DNA of 56,651 nucleotides from an uncultured Pelagibacteraceae bacterium (lineage in GTDB: Bacteria; Pseudomonadota; Alphaproteobacteria; Pelagibacterales; Pelagibacteraceae), in the NCBI GenBank assembly GCA_902633335.1, contig CACPFY010000008.1, forward strand, positions 1 to 56,651, given 5' to 3'. Every line of letters starts with the position of its first letter. Position 1 is the stretch's first letter. Below the pieces are notes generated by a model that was not told the DNA's origin, ran no database searches, and saw only the letters and a list, made by a program, of their open reading frames with translations. The position numbers were made by a program, and so were the translations under genes. Of this stretch, positions 18,797 through 26,872 are shown piece by piece.

Positions 18797-19279
18797 TTAT
18801 ATTGTCATGAATATAGAGAATTTCCCATCAATTAATTGATAAACAACAAAAGGCTCCTCTTTTTTTCCAGGCATTCCTGGTGTCCCTATTGGCATTCCAG
18901 GTAAAGCTATACCATCAATATTAGGTTGCTCTTTTAATAACTTATTTACTGCCTCGAGTGGGACATGTCCCTCTATAAAATATTTGCCAATAATAGTAGT
19001 ATGGCATGACTGCATTTCTAGTGGAATATTATATTTTTGTTTTATCGAATGAAGACTTCTCATATCTGTCTGCTTAACATTAAATTTTTCTTTTTCTAAA
19101 AACAAAACATATCCGTAACAGCATCCGCAAGAGGGAGTTTTAAAAACCTCAACACTCAGTTTTTTATTATCTATATTAGCCAAAGCATATTTTTTATCTT
19201 CAATAAAATTAAAAGAATAAAAAAGTGATACTGATAAGATTAATACAATTATTGGCTTAACAAATTTTTTTAATAACAT
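18797..19279 (-). CDS. DUF411 domain protein, putative periplasmic metal-binding protein
   Basis: A 160-residue protein with an N-terminal membrane or signal segment (residues 7-25) and a DUF411 domain. The domain is seen as KTPSCGCCYGYVLFLE with three close cysteines, then MQSCHTTIIGKYFIEGHVP and ALPGMPIGTPGMPG. DUF411 proteins (CopG-like) often accompany copper-handling genes and are thought to bind metal through the CGCC cluster. No copper operon is nearby. It follows csaA at a 19-base interval on the same strand, downstream of the liv terminator. A copper or oxidative-stress role is inferred from the family only. Confidence 0.82.
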   Translation of the reverse strand: MLLKKFVKPIIVLILSVSLFYSFNFIEDKKYALANIDNKKLSVEVFKTPSCGCCYGYVLFLEKEKFNVKQTDMRSLHSIKQKYNIPLEMQSCHTTIIGKYFIEGHVPLEAVNKLLKEQPNIDGIALPGMPIGTPGMPGKKEEPFVVYQLIDGKFSIFMTI

Positions 19280-19298
19280 TTGATACCTCAGATTTAAT

Positions 19299-19634
19299 TT
19301 AAGCTATATCTAAACCATTATCAGTTTTCTGAGAAGGGTGCACTAGGACAACTTTTCCATCTTTTTCTATCGCACCAAGCACTAATACTTCTGATACAAC
19401 ACCAGCTATATTCTTGTTTGGAAAATTGCATACTCCAATAACTTGTTTTCCGATGAGATTTTCAGCGTTATAGTAATGTGTGATTTGAGCTGAAGATTGT
19501 TTAATGCCAATATCTTTTCCAAAATCAACTTTTATTATTAAAGATGGTTTTCTTGCTTTTTCATTTTTTTTTACTTCTAAAACTGTACCGACTTTGATTG
19601 AGACCTTTTTAAAATCTTCATAGTTAATTTCCAT
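19299..19634 (-). CDS. csaA: CsaA-type tRNA-binding domain protein
   Basis: A 111-residue single OB-fold tRNA-binding domain of the CsaA family, related to the C-terminus of methionyl-tRNA synthetase. It contains DFKKVSIKVGTVLEVKKNEKARKPSLIIKVDFG, GIKQSSAQITHYY and GKQVIGVCNFPNKNIAG. CsaA proteins behave as small dimeric chaperones or tRNA-binding proteins, and their cellular role is not settled. A good ribosome site (AAGGAG) lies 6 bases before the ATG. The liv operon terminator sits just upstream, so expression probably comes from terminator read-through or a weak local promoter. Confidence 0.88.
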   Translation of the reverse strand: MEINYEDFKKVSIKVGTVLEVKKNEKARKPSLIIKVDFGKDIGIKQSSAQITHYYNAENLIGKQVIGVCNFPNKNIAGVVSEVLVLGAIEKDGKVVLVHPSQKTDNGLDIA

Positions 19635-19645
19635 TTTATCTCCTT

Positions 19646-19676
19646 ATAAAAAAAAGGGGGCTTACGCCCCCTTTTA
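19646..19676 (-). terminator. Intrinsic terminator after livK
   Basis: On the minus strand AAAAGGGGGC, loop GTAA, GCCCCCTTTT and a further T run: a perfect GC-rich stem with a stable tetraloop directly after the livK stop. It partly insulates csaA and the DUF411 gene from the liv operon. Confidence 0.93.
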
Positions 19677-19694
19677 AATTTTTAAGTTAAATAA

Positions 19695-20798
19695 TTATAA
19701 TTGTTTATAATTACCTTTGCTCCACTCATAAAAAACGTAACCTGGTAAACTTACGTCACCTTTTTTATCAAAGCTTAAAGTTCCAAGCACTGTATTGAAT
19801 TTTCCTTTTTTCATTGCTTTAAGAACTTTTTTTCTATCAAGAGATCCAGCTTGAGTTGCAGCTTGTTCAAATACTTGTAACGCAGCATATGAATAAAGCA
19901 CGTAACCTTCTGGCTCAATTCCTGCAGCTTTGAACTTTTTAACTAATGGTGCAGCTTCTGGATTATTTCTTGGGTCTGGACTGAAAGTCATTAAAGTGCC
20001 TTCACCAGCATCACCAGTAATTTGCCAATACTCTGCAGTTACTAGTGCGTCTCCACTGATCAATTTAGTTTTCATACCTTGGTCTCTCATTTGTCTTACG
20101 ATTAGACCACCTTCAGTATGGTAACCTCCAAGATAAACAGCTTCGATACCGTTTGATTTAAGTTTTGAAACTAAAGCAGAATAATCTTTTTCACCTGCTG
20201 TAATAGCTTCGTACATAGTTTCTTTTAATCCACCTTTATTCATGTTTTTCTTAGTAGCATCTGCTAAACCTTTTCCGTAAGCAGTTTTGTCATGAATAAT
20301 TGCAACTTTTTTTCCACTGTATTCTTTTGCTAAGAATGCACCTGCAACTTCACCTTGCTGGTCATCTCTACCGCAAACTCTAAATACATTCGGTCCACCT
20401 TTGTCTGTGAACGCCGGATTAGTTGATGCTGGAGATACTTGGATTATACCTTCTTCAGTGTAAACTTTAGAAGCTGGTATAGAAGATCCTGAACAGAAAT
20501 GTCCAGCAACATAAGTTACTCCTTGACCTGCAAATTTGTTTGCTACAGCCACAGCTTGTTTTGGATCACAAGCGTCATCACCTATTACTAATTTAACTTT
20601 TTCTCCCAAAATACCACCCTTTGCATTAGTATCTTTTAACCACATTTCAGCACCAGCTTTTAACTGAGCACCAAAAGATGCATATTGACCACTCATTGGT
20701 CCAGCAGAAGCTACAACAACGTCAGCTTTTGCAGTTATTGATCCTAATAAAAAGATTGAAGCAATAATTGAAAGAATATTTTTCATAATCTTAAACAT
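19695..20798 (-). CDS. livK: Branched-chain amino acid ABC transporter substrate-binding protein
   Basis: A 367-residue periplasmic-binding protein of the Leu/Ile/Val (type I) family. An N-terminal signal peptide ends near AKA (about residue 25). The mature protein begins VVVASAGPMSGQYASFGAQLKAG, then YVAGHFCSGSSIPAS and KVAIIHDKTAYGKGLAD. The ATG at 20798 has an AGAGGA ribosome site 5 bases upstream; an internal ATG four codons later is less well placed. It is the last gene of livHMGFK with an 81-base leader of its own that holds a weak promoter and a TTAA repeat, then a strong terminator. That is consistent with extra expression of the binding protein. The ligand is a branched-chain or other amino acid. 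Confidence 0.9.
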   Translation of the reverse strand: MFKIMKNILSIIASIFLLGSITAKADVVVASAGPMSGQYASFGAQLKAGAEMWLKDTNAKGGILGEKVKLVIGDDACDPKQAVAVANKFAGQGVTYVAGHFCSGSSIPASKVYTEEGIIQVSPASTNPAFTDKGGPNVFRVCGRDDQQGEVAGAFLAKEYSGKKVAIIHDKTAYGKGLADATKKNMNKGGLKETMYEAITAGEKDYSALVSKLKSNGIEAVYLGGYHTEGGLIVRQMRDQGMKTKLISGDALVTAEYWQITGDAGEGTLMTFSPDPRNNPEAAPLVKKFKAAGIEPEGYVLYSYAALQVFEQAATQAGSLDRKKVLKAMKKGKFNTVLGTLSFDKKGDVSLPGYVFYEWSKGNYKQL

Positions 20799-20816
20799 AT
20801 GTTCCTCTTTTTGTTG

Positions 20817-20834
20817 TTAATTAATTAATTAATT
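20817..20834. repeat. TTAA tandem repeat in the livK leader
   Basis: Four and a half TTAA units in the untranslated leader of livK, starting 18 bases before its ATG. The same array stands in the same place before the second Liv-type binding protein (36617-36632). Confidence 0.8.
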
Positions 20835-20840
20835 TTGATT

Positions 20841-20869
20841 ATTCAACACTACCTTTAGTTTTTTGTAAA
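20841..20869 (-). promoter_or_regulatory. Candidate promoter for livK
   Basis: Minus strand TTTACA (-35), 17-base spacer, TTGAAT (-10). The match is weak, but the position relative to the TTAA repeat is the same as at the other binding-protein gene, whose elements are better. Start of transcription would fall at the edge of the repeat. Confidence 0.35.
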
Positions 20870-20881
20870 TATGGAAAAATG

Positions 20882-21601
20882 TTATTTTTTTCCACCACCC
20901 TCTAAATAAGCGGCTTGAATATCCTTATTTTTCAATAGGTCTTGACCGGTTCCTTCTAATGTAACATTTCCGTTGACTAAAACATAACCTCTATCCGCTA
21001 ACTCTAAAGCCTTTTTGGCATTTTGTTCTACTAAGAAAATAGTAACTTTTTTCTCTTTATTAATATTTTTTATTGCCACGAAAATTTGGTTAACAAGTTT
21101 TGGAGCTATACCTAAAGAAGGCTCATCTAAAAGAAGCATTTTTGGCTTGGCCATCAAGGCTCTACCTATCGCTAACATTTGTTGCTCACCTCCTGATAAT
21201 GTTCCTCCCCTTTGACTAAGTCTGTCTTTTAAAACTGGAAATAAATCGTAAACATCTTTTACGTCGTTATCAAAGTTTTTTCCTTTATCATTTGACGAAG
21301 CGCCTAATCTCAAATTATCTTCCACTGATAATCTTGAAAATATTCTTCTTCCTTCAGGAACTTGTGAAATGCCGAGATTAACGATGTCATGTGGTGGCAA
21401 ACTTTCAATATTTTTATCATCAAATTTAATTTCACCTGTAGCAGCTTTATTTACTCCACTAATTGTCATTAACAACGTTGATTTACCCGCTCCATTAGAT
21501 CCTATTAGTGAGACGATTTCTCCGCTATTCACCTTAACATTTACTCCTCTTAAGGCCTGTATATTTCCATAAAATGTTTCAACATTAGAAATTGATAACA
21601 T
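20882..21601 (-). CDS. livF: Branched-chain amino acid ABC transporter ATP-binding protein LivF
   Basis: A 239-residue ABC ATPase of the LivF type. Walker A is GSNGAGKSTLL near residue 34, the signature TLSGGEQQMLAIGRAL near 135 and Walker B LLLDEPSLGIAP near 157, with PEGRRIF typical of LivF. It energises amino acid import with LivG in the cytoplasm. The start codon shares base 21601 with the livG stop. It is the first of two LivF homologues in the window, the other being at 31820-32605. Confidence 0.93.
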   Translation of the reverse strand: MLSISNVETFYGNIQALRGVNVKVNSGEIVSLIGSNGAGKSTLLMTISGVNKAATGEIKFDDKNIESLPPHDIVNLGISQVPEGRRIFSRLSVEDNLRLGASSNDKGKNFDNDVKDVYDLFPVLKDRLSQRGGTLSGGEQQMLAIGRALMAKPKMLLLDEPSLGIAPKLVNQIFVAIKNINKEKKVTIFLVEQNAKKALELADRGYVLVNGNVTLEGTGQDLLKNKDIQAAYLEGGGKK

Positions 21602-22395
21602 TATTCCTCCGTACCTAAATAAGCCTCGATAACTTCAGGGCTATTTTTTGTTTCTTTAGCAGATCCTTGGAAAATCTTTTTCCCGTAATTTAAAACTACA
21701 ACATGATCTGATATTTCCATTACAACGCTCATATCGTGCTCTATTAGGAGAATGCCTGTTTTTTTTTCATTTTTTATAAATAAAAGTAATTTGTTTAACT
21801 CAGCGGACTCTTTAGCATTGAGCCCTGCAGCTGGTTCATCTAGACATAACAAATGTGGATTAATGCACATGGCTCTTACAATTTCTAATTTTCTTTGATC
21901 TCCGTAAGGTAAATCACCAGCATCGTCGTCTGCTCTGTGCGTTAAACCAATAATATCTAACCAGTATTTTGAAATTTCTACCGCTTCTTTTTCTTTTTTT
22001 ACAAAAGAAGGTGAGTTGAATAATCCAAGAATAGTAAAACCAGAAGCATCCATTAATTTGTTATGCTGAGCAACCATAAGGTTTTCCAAAACTGACATTT
22101 GTGGGAAAAGCCTTATATTTTGAAAAGTTCTGGCAACTCCAGCTTTTTGTGCCACTTTAAAATCAGAAAATTTTCTTAGGTTTAATCTTTCATTTTCTTT
22201 ATTTAAAAACATTGAGCCAGCAGTAGCCTTATAAAAACCTGTTAAGCAATTAAATACAGTTGTTTTGCCTGCACCATTTGGACCTATTATTGAAGTAATT
22301 TTATCTTTATCAGCAGAAAAAGATAAATTATCAATAGCAACTAGACCTCCAAATTTCATTGTTAAGTTTTCTACATCTAATAATTTTTGACTCAT
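21601..22395 (-). CDS. livG: Branched-chain amino acid ABC transporter ATP-binding protein LivG
   Basis: A 264-residue ABC ATPase of the LivG type: Walker A GPNGAGKTTVFN near residue 38, TFQNIRLFPQMSVLENLMVAQH, a signature in the reduced form AGDLPYGDQRKLEIVRA, Walker B LLCLDEPAAGLN, and the C-terminal EAYLGTEE typical of the subfamily. It pairs with LivF to drive the LivHM permease. It overlaps the livM stop by 4 bases and abuts livF. Confidence 0.93.
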   Translation of the reverse strand: MSQKLLDVENLTMKFGGLVAIDNLSFSADKDKITSIIGPNGAGKTTVFNCLTGFYKATAGSMFLNKENERLNLRKFSDFKVAQKAGVARTFQNIRLFPQMSVLENLMVAQHNKLMDASGFTILGLFNSPSFVKKEKEAVEISKYWLDIIGLTHRADDDAGDLPYGDQRKLEIVRAMCINPHLLCLDEPAAGLNAKESAELNKLLLFIKNEKKTGILLIEHDMSVVMEISDHVVVLNYGKKIFQGSAKETKNSPEVIEAYLGTEE

Positions 22396-23666
22396 TTTGA
22401 TGAACTCTTTTCCAATGTTATTGTTGGTTTTCTTGTTGCTAAAATTCCTCTTGGTCTAAAAATCATGATTAGAACCATGGCGCCACCAAATGCAATCATC
22501 CTATAAGACTCGAAGTCCCTAAAAACTTCAATTAGTCCAATTAAGAAAACAGTAGCTAGTACAACTCCAGTCTGTGAACCCATTCCTCCAAGAACCACTA
22601 TTGCAACTATTATAGCTGACTCAATAAAAGTAAAACTCTCTGGACTTATAAACGCTTGTCTAGTTGCGAAGAATGATCCTGCAAATCCTCCAAACATCGC
22701 TCCAATAGCGAAAGCAGTAAGTTTTGTATTTCTTGGATTAACGCCTAATGATTTACATGCGATTTCATCTTCTCTTAAAGCTTCCCAAGCTCTTCCAATT
22801 GGCAGTCTTCTTATCTTAATTGTAAAAAGATTAGTAATTAAAGCTAAAACCAGAATTAAATAATATAAAAAAATAATTCTTTGCATTGGATCATACTCGA
22901 TGCCAAAAAAAGTATGAAATGTTTGCTCCCCCTCATCTGGAAAACTTTTAAAAGGTAAGCCGAAAAAAGAAGGTCTTGGTATTCCCGTCAGTCCGTCAGG
23001 ACCTTTAGTAAGTTGATACCAATTTAAAAGCAAAATTCTGATCATTTCTCCAAATGCAAGTGTTACGATCGCTAAATAATCACCTCTTAATCTTAAAACT
23101 GGAAAACCTAAAAGAACTCCAAACATTGCTGCAAATATTCCAGCTATTGGTAAACAAATCCAGAATGACCAGCCAAAATGAATTGCAAATAATGCGTATG
23201 AATATGCACCTACTGCATAAAAAGCTACGTATCCTAAATCTAATAGACCTGCTAAACCAATTACAATATTTAAGCCCCACCCAAGCATAATGTAAGTTAA
23301 CATCATGATAGCGATATCCATTAGGTACCTGTCTGTAAAAGGAAGAAAAGGAAAAATTACTGAAAATATAATTGCTGTTAAAGCTATTTGATAACCTTTT
23401 GTATCTAAAAAATTACTAATTGATTTACCAATGCTTGATTGAATTCCAGTTTTTTGATCTCGATTGTAAACGTAAAGATTTGTAAGAAATCTCCCTACAG
23501 CGCAAACTATAACAATAATTAAAACAATAAACCATTTAGGATGAACTTCAAGAACTTCATTTTTTGCAACTGTCCTTAAACCTACAATCGGACCAAAAAG
23601 TGCTAGAGCTATTAAGCCTGTGAATAAACTGTCTTTGATTGACGTCTGAAAAAATTTTTTTTCCAT
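22392..23666 (-). CDS. livM: Branched-chain amino acid ABC transporter permease LivM
   Basis: A 424-residue inner-membrane permease with about ten hydrophobic segments. The LivM core is GWGLNIVIGLAGLLDLGYVAFYAVGAY and LRLRGDYLAIVTLAFGEMIRI, then the EAA-like loop GRAWEALREDEIACKSLGVN. An in-frame TTG at 23681 would start inside livH. The ATG at 23666 follows the livH stop by 1 base with AAGG 6 bases upstream, so I prefer it. It has a longer N-terminal extension (about 90 residues, two extra hydrophobic segments) than the second LivM in this window. Confidence 0.9.
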   Translation of the reverse strand: MEKKFFQTSIKDSLFTGLIALALFGPIVGLRTVAKNEVLEVHPKWFIVLIIVIVCAVGRFLTNLYVYNRDQKTGIQSSIGKSISNFLDTKGYQIALTAIIFSVIFPFLPFTDRYLMDIAIMMLTYIMLGWGLNIVIGLAGLLDLGYVAFYAVGAYSYALFAIHFGWSFWICLPIAGIFAAMFGVLLGFPVLRLRGDYLAIVTLAFGEMIRILLLNWYQLTKGPDGLTGIPRPSFFGLPFKSFPDEGEQTFHTFFGIEYDPMQRIIFLYYLILVLALITNLFTIKIRRLPIGRAWEALREDEIACKSLGVNPRNTKLTAFAIGAMFGGFAGSFFATRQAFISPESFTFIESAIIVAIVVLGGMGSQTGVVLATVFLIGLIEVFRDFESYRMIAFGGAMVLIMIFRPRGILATRKPTITLEKSSSK

Positions 23667-23667
23667 A

Positions 23668-24585
23668 TTAAACCTTTTCAATATCTGGTTTTCCTAAAAA
23701 ACCAGTTGGGAAAAAGATTAATACAACAACTAAAACTGTAAAAGCTGCAATATCTTTATATTCAATTGAAATATATCCTGACCAAAATACTTCAATTAAA
23801 CCTATTAATAATCCACCAAGCATAGCACCAGGAACAGATCCAATTCCTCCTAATACTGCAGCAGTAAATGCCTTGATGCCTGCTAAAAACCCTATGTAGA
23901 AATCTATTACGCCATAATACATGACGAACATCATTCCAGCTACCGATGCTAAGGAAGAACCGATTATAAATGTAATTGAAATTGTTCTATCTACATTAAT
24001 TCCCATTAATGCAGTCATTGTTCTATCTTGTTCACAAGCTCGTTGTGCTCTTCCTAAAGCAGTTTTAGTAATTAGTAAGGTAAAGATTGCCATTAAAACT
24101 ATTGTTACTAACACTATGAATATTTGAAGATAACTCAAAGAAACTGTAAATCCTGTATCTTCCATAAAAGTAAATCCACCTTGAATAACAGGTTGCAACG
24201 TTTTAATTCTAGCTCCTTGTGCAGCTTGAACATAATTTTGCAACACAATCGACATTCCTAAAGCAGAAATAAGTGGAGCAAGTCTAAAAGATTTTCTCAG
24301 TGGTTTATAAGCTAGTTTTTCAACAGTCCAGCCATAACAAGCTGTAAATACCATAGCGATTAGTAAAGTAAGTAACAAAACTATTGGTAGAGCAATACTT
24401 GTAAGTGCAAAAAGAATAAAAGAAATTAAAGCAATAAATGCTCCTACCATAAAGATGTCTCCATGAGCAAAATTTATCATTCCGATTATGCCGTAAACCA
24501 TGGTGTAACCAATTGCTATCAAGCCATAAACCGAGCCTAGCGTTACACCGTTTATTAACTGTTGTAAGAAATACGCTGTATCCAT
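23668..24585 (-). CDS. livH: Branched-chain amino acid ABC transporter permease LivH
   Basis: A 305-residue permease and first gene of the livHMGFK operon. LINGVTLGSVYGLIAIGYTMVYGIIGMINFAHGD is the diagnostic LivH start, followed by KLAYKPLRKS, the EAA-like loop GRAQRACEQDRTMTALMGINVDRT and a C-terminal GGIGSVPGAMLGGLLIG. About eight membrane segments are present. It lies 7 bases downstream of the ProC-like gene on the same strand, so the two may share a promoter located before that gene. Confidence 0.92.
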   Translation of the reverse strand: MDTAYFLQQLINGVTLGSVYGLIAIGYTMVYGIIGMINFAHGDIFMVGAFIALISFILFALTSIALPIVLLLTLLIAMVFTACYGWTVEKLAYKPLRKSFRLAPLISALGMSIVLQNYVQAAQGARIKTLQPVIQGGFTFMEDTGFTVSLSYLQIFIVLVTIVLMAIFTLLITKTALGRAQRACEQDRTMTALMGINVDRTISITFIIGSSLASVAGMMFVMYYGVIDFYIGFLAGIKAFTAAVLGGIGSVPGAMLGGLLIGLIEVFWSGYISIEYKDIAAFTVLVVVLIFFPTGFLGKPDIEKV

Positions 24586-24592
24586 AAAAAAT

Positions 24593-25351
24593 TTAAAATT
24601 TTTTAAAGATGCTATTTAAGACTTTTTGTTGGACTTTGTAAAATTTCTTTTTTTTGAGCTCTTTAAGCACGTAAGCATTGGTTCCCCCAGGGGTTTGAGA
24701 TTCTAGCACCAGTTGTTTTAGTGAAATTTTATTTTTGTTCATTGCATCCTCGGATAAAGCTAAAAAAAGTTCTCTAGTATAATTCTCTGCTTTATTTCTT
24801 TTTATTCCTTTAGAGACTAACCAGCTACTAGTCTCATTTAACAAATTATAAAAAGAAGCCATAAAAGACGAAGTTGCCCAAAAACTTTTGGATGTATTTT
24901 CGCTTTTTAATTCTATTACTTTCCCCAAGTATTTAAAAAAATTTTTTAATTTATTATCGTTTGGACAAATTATAATTGGTCCCTTTCTCATTCCTATAAA
25001 AGGCAAAGGAATTACTCTTGAAATATTTTTGTTTTTTGTAATTTTTTTTAATTGATTTATATTTATTGTTGAAATTAAACTTATTATCTTCTTAGATTTA
25101 TTAAATCTTAAACTTTTCAGTATTTTATTTCCTACATTTGGAGTAACAGCCAAGAATATCCAAGAAGAGCTATCTATTACTTGTTGATTGTTATTAGAAA
25201 CAATCACTTTTTTAAATCTTTTACTTAATTTTTTTGATATCAGTTTATTTCGAGGGGAGATGTAAATTTTTTTGATTTTTAGTTTTGATTTAAAAATACC
25301 TTCTATGATTGAAGATGTAATATGACCAGAGCCTAAAAATCCTATATTCAT
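24593..25351 (-). CDS. proC: Pyrroline-5-carboxylate reductase-like protein
   Basis: A 252-residue protein with the ProC fold: NADPH-binding GFLGSGHITSSII at the N-terminus, AVTPNVGNKIL, VIPLPFIGMRKGP (equivalent to the RxMPN region) and the C-terminal ESQTPGGTNAYVLKEL, whose TPGG motif is diagnostic. True ProC makes proline from pyrroline-5-carboxylate. This copy is divergent (RVIPLPFI instead of RVMPNTP) and very lysine-rich, so its substrate could differ. The start codon is separated from that of the divergent AbrB gene by only 5 bases. It lies 7 bases upstream of livH and may be co-transcribed with it. Confidence 0.75.
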   Translation of the reverse strand: MNIGFLGSGHITSSIIEGIFKSKLKIKKIYISPRNKLISKKLSKRFKKVIVSNNNQQVIDSSSWIFLAVTPNVGNKILKSLRFNKSKKIISLISTININQLKKITKNKNISRVIPLPFIGMRKGPIIICPNDNKLKNFFKYLGKVIELKSENTSKSFWATSSFMASFYNLLNETSSWLVSKGIKRNKAENYTRELFLALSEDAMNKNKISLKQLVLESQTPGGTNAYVLKELKKKKFYKVQQKVLNSIFKKF

Positions 25352-25356
25352 AAATA

Positions 25357-26430
25357 ATGCAGAATAACCAGTCTATACCAATTAATAAAGAAAATTTTAA
25401 ACTGATTTTTTCAAAAGAATTTATTCTAGTAATAGTATTTTCAATACCTGCAGCATTTACTGCAGATTATTTTAATATTCCATTAGCGTGGTTTTTGGGT
25501 CCAATGATTATTACGTCATTAATGTCTCTTTTTGGTTTAAAACTCATAATGCCTAGATTAGTCCTAAGTATAACACTAATTTTACTTGGTCTCTATATTG
25601 GAAACTACATCGACAAAAATTTATTTTCACAAATGCATCAATGGATTTGGACCTCTTTAATAATGCTGGGATACATCATTCTAAGTGTTTTACTAGTTTC
25701 AAAATACTTGGAAAAATTTTCTGGATATGAAAAAAAAACATCAATTTTTTCTGCAGCTCCAGGAGCTTTGGGTCCGCTTCTAATTTTAGCTGAGGATGAA
25801 AAATCTGATCTCAGTCAAGTTGCTACATCTCATTTAATAAGATTGATTATTATTATTACAGTGTTTCCATTTATTGTAGATAGTCTTTATGGTCAAAATA
25901 GAATGGAAAAGATAGATGAAGTTCTTGATCAAAACACTTACGAATTAATAATTTTAATTGTTTTATCTTTATTAATTATTTTTATTTTTGATAAAATAAA
26001 AGTCCCAGCAGCACTTTTGGCTGGCACACTTGTTGCTAGTGGACTATTACAGATTACTGAAGTTGCAAGCTATAAACTGTCTCCTGGTATAATTGATTTT
26101 TGTTTATTAATACTTGGATCATCAGTAGGCTGTAGATTTGCCAATAAAACATTTGGTGAAATTGGAAAAAATGCATTACATAGTTTTGTCGCTACTTTTT
26201 TTTTAGTCGTTCTAGGTCTTTTAGCTGCTTTTGTAGCTAGTTTAGTGATAGATAAAAATTTCTTTACTCTACTATTATCCTATTGCCCCGGTGGAATTTA
26301 TGAAGTTGCAGTAATTGCTATTTTTTTTGATCTAGACCCAGAATTTGTATCTTTTCACCACATTATTAGATTATTAATGATCTTGTTCATTGTGCCAGTA
26401 ATCTTGCGGTTAATGCAAAAAAAAACCTAA
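25357..26430 (+). CDS. AbrB-family (ammonia monooxygenase-like) membrane protein
   Basis: A 357-residue membrane protein with about ten segments in two repeats, matching the Gram-negative AbrB duplication family (unrelated to the Bacillus AbrB regulator). Landmarks are FNIPLAWFLGPMIITSLMSLFG, FSAAPGALGPLLILAEDEK and the second-repeat LLSYCPGGIYEVAVIA, the paired PGG/PGA motifs typical of the family. It is assumed to transport or regulate something at the membrane, and no substrate is known. It is divergent from the ProC-like gene with only 5 bases between start codons and no ribosome site, so the message may be leaderless. Confidence 0.8.
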   Translation: MQNNQSIPINKENFKLIFSKEFILVIVFSIPAAFTADYFNIPLAWFLGPMIITSLMSLFGLKLIMPRLVLSITLILLGLYIGNYIDKNLFSQMHQWIWTSLIMLGYIILSVLLVSKYLEKFSGYEKKTSIFSAAPGALGPLLILAEDEKSDLSQVATSHLIRLIIIITVFPFIVDSLYGQNRMEKIDEVLDQNTYELIILIVLSLLIIFIFDKIKVPAALLAGTLVASGLLQITEVASYKLSPGIIDFCLLILGSSVGCRFANKTFGEIGKNALHSFVATFFLVVLGLLAAFVASLVIDKNFFTLLLSYCPGGIYEVAVIAIFFDLDPEFVSFHHIIRLLMILFIVPVILRLMQKKT

Positions 26431-26480
26431 TTTTAACCTCTCATTTTTGACATTAATTAAAATTTAGAGTTAAATTTGTT

Positions 26481-26867
26481 ATGGCAAATTTTTTTGATCT
26501 GATTGGAAGAATAATGATTTCGGCTATTTTTTTATTTAGCGGAATTAATAAAATCTTTAATTATGATGGCACTGTAGGCTGGATGGAAGGTTTCGGTATA
26601 CCAGGATTTTTATTAGTGCCAGCAATTATAGTTGAAATATTATTCCCGCTAATGGTTATTGTTGGGTACTACACTAGAATTGCTGCAGGAGGTCTTTTGC
26701 TATTTTCATTATTAACTGCATTTATTTTTCACTTAGATTTCTCTAACCAAATGCAGGTAATTGCATTCCTTAAAAATATTGGTCTTGCTGGTGGAATGTT
26801 ATTTTTGGTAGTTCATGGTGCTAAAGATTTTTCTATGGAGAAGAAAAAAAAATACGTTCGTTTATAA
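26481..26867 (+). CDS. DoxX-family membrane protein
   Basis: A 128-residue protein with four hydrophobic segments of the DoxX/DoxD fold: GRIMISAIFLFSGINKIFNYDGTVGWMEGFGIPGFLL, then VEILFPLMVIVGYYTRIAA and FLKNIGLAGGMLFLV. Family members are linked to quinone or sulfur redox chemistry and membrane-associated oxidoreductases, but the role is unproven. It converges with tctA with only 5 bases between stop codons and no visible terminator. Confidence 0.85.
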   Translation: MANFFDLIGRIMISAIFLFSGINKIFNYDGTVGWMEGFGIPGFLLVPAIIVEILFPLMVIVGYYTRIAAGGLLLFSLLTAFIFHLDFSNQMQVIAFLKNIGLAGGMLFLVVHGAKDFSMEKKKKYVRL

Positions 26868-26872
26868 AAAAT

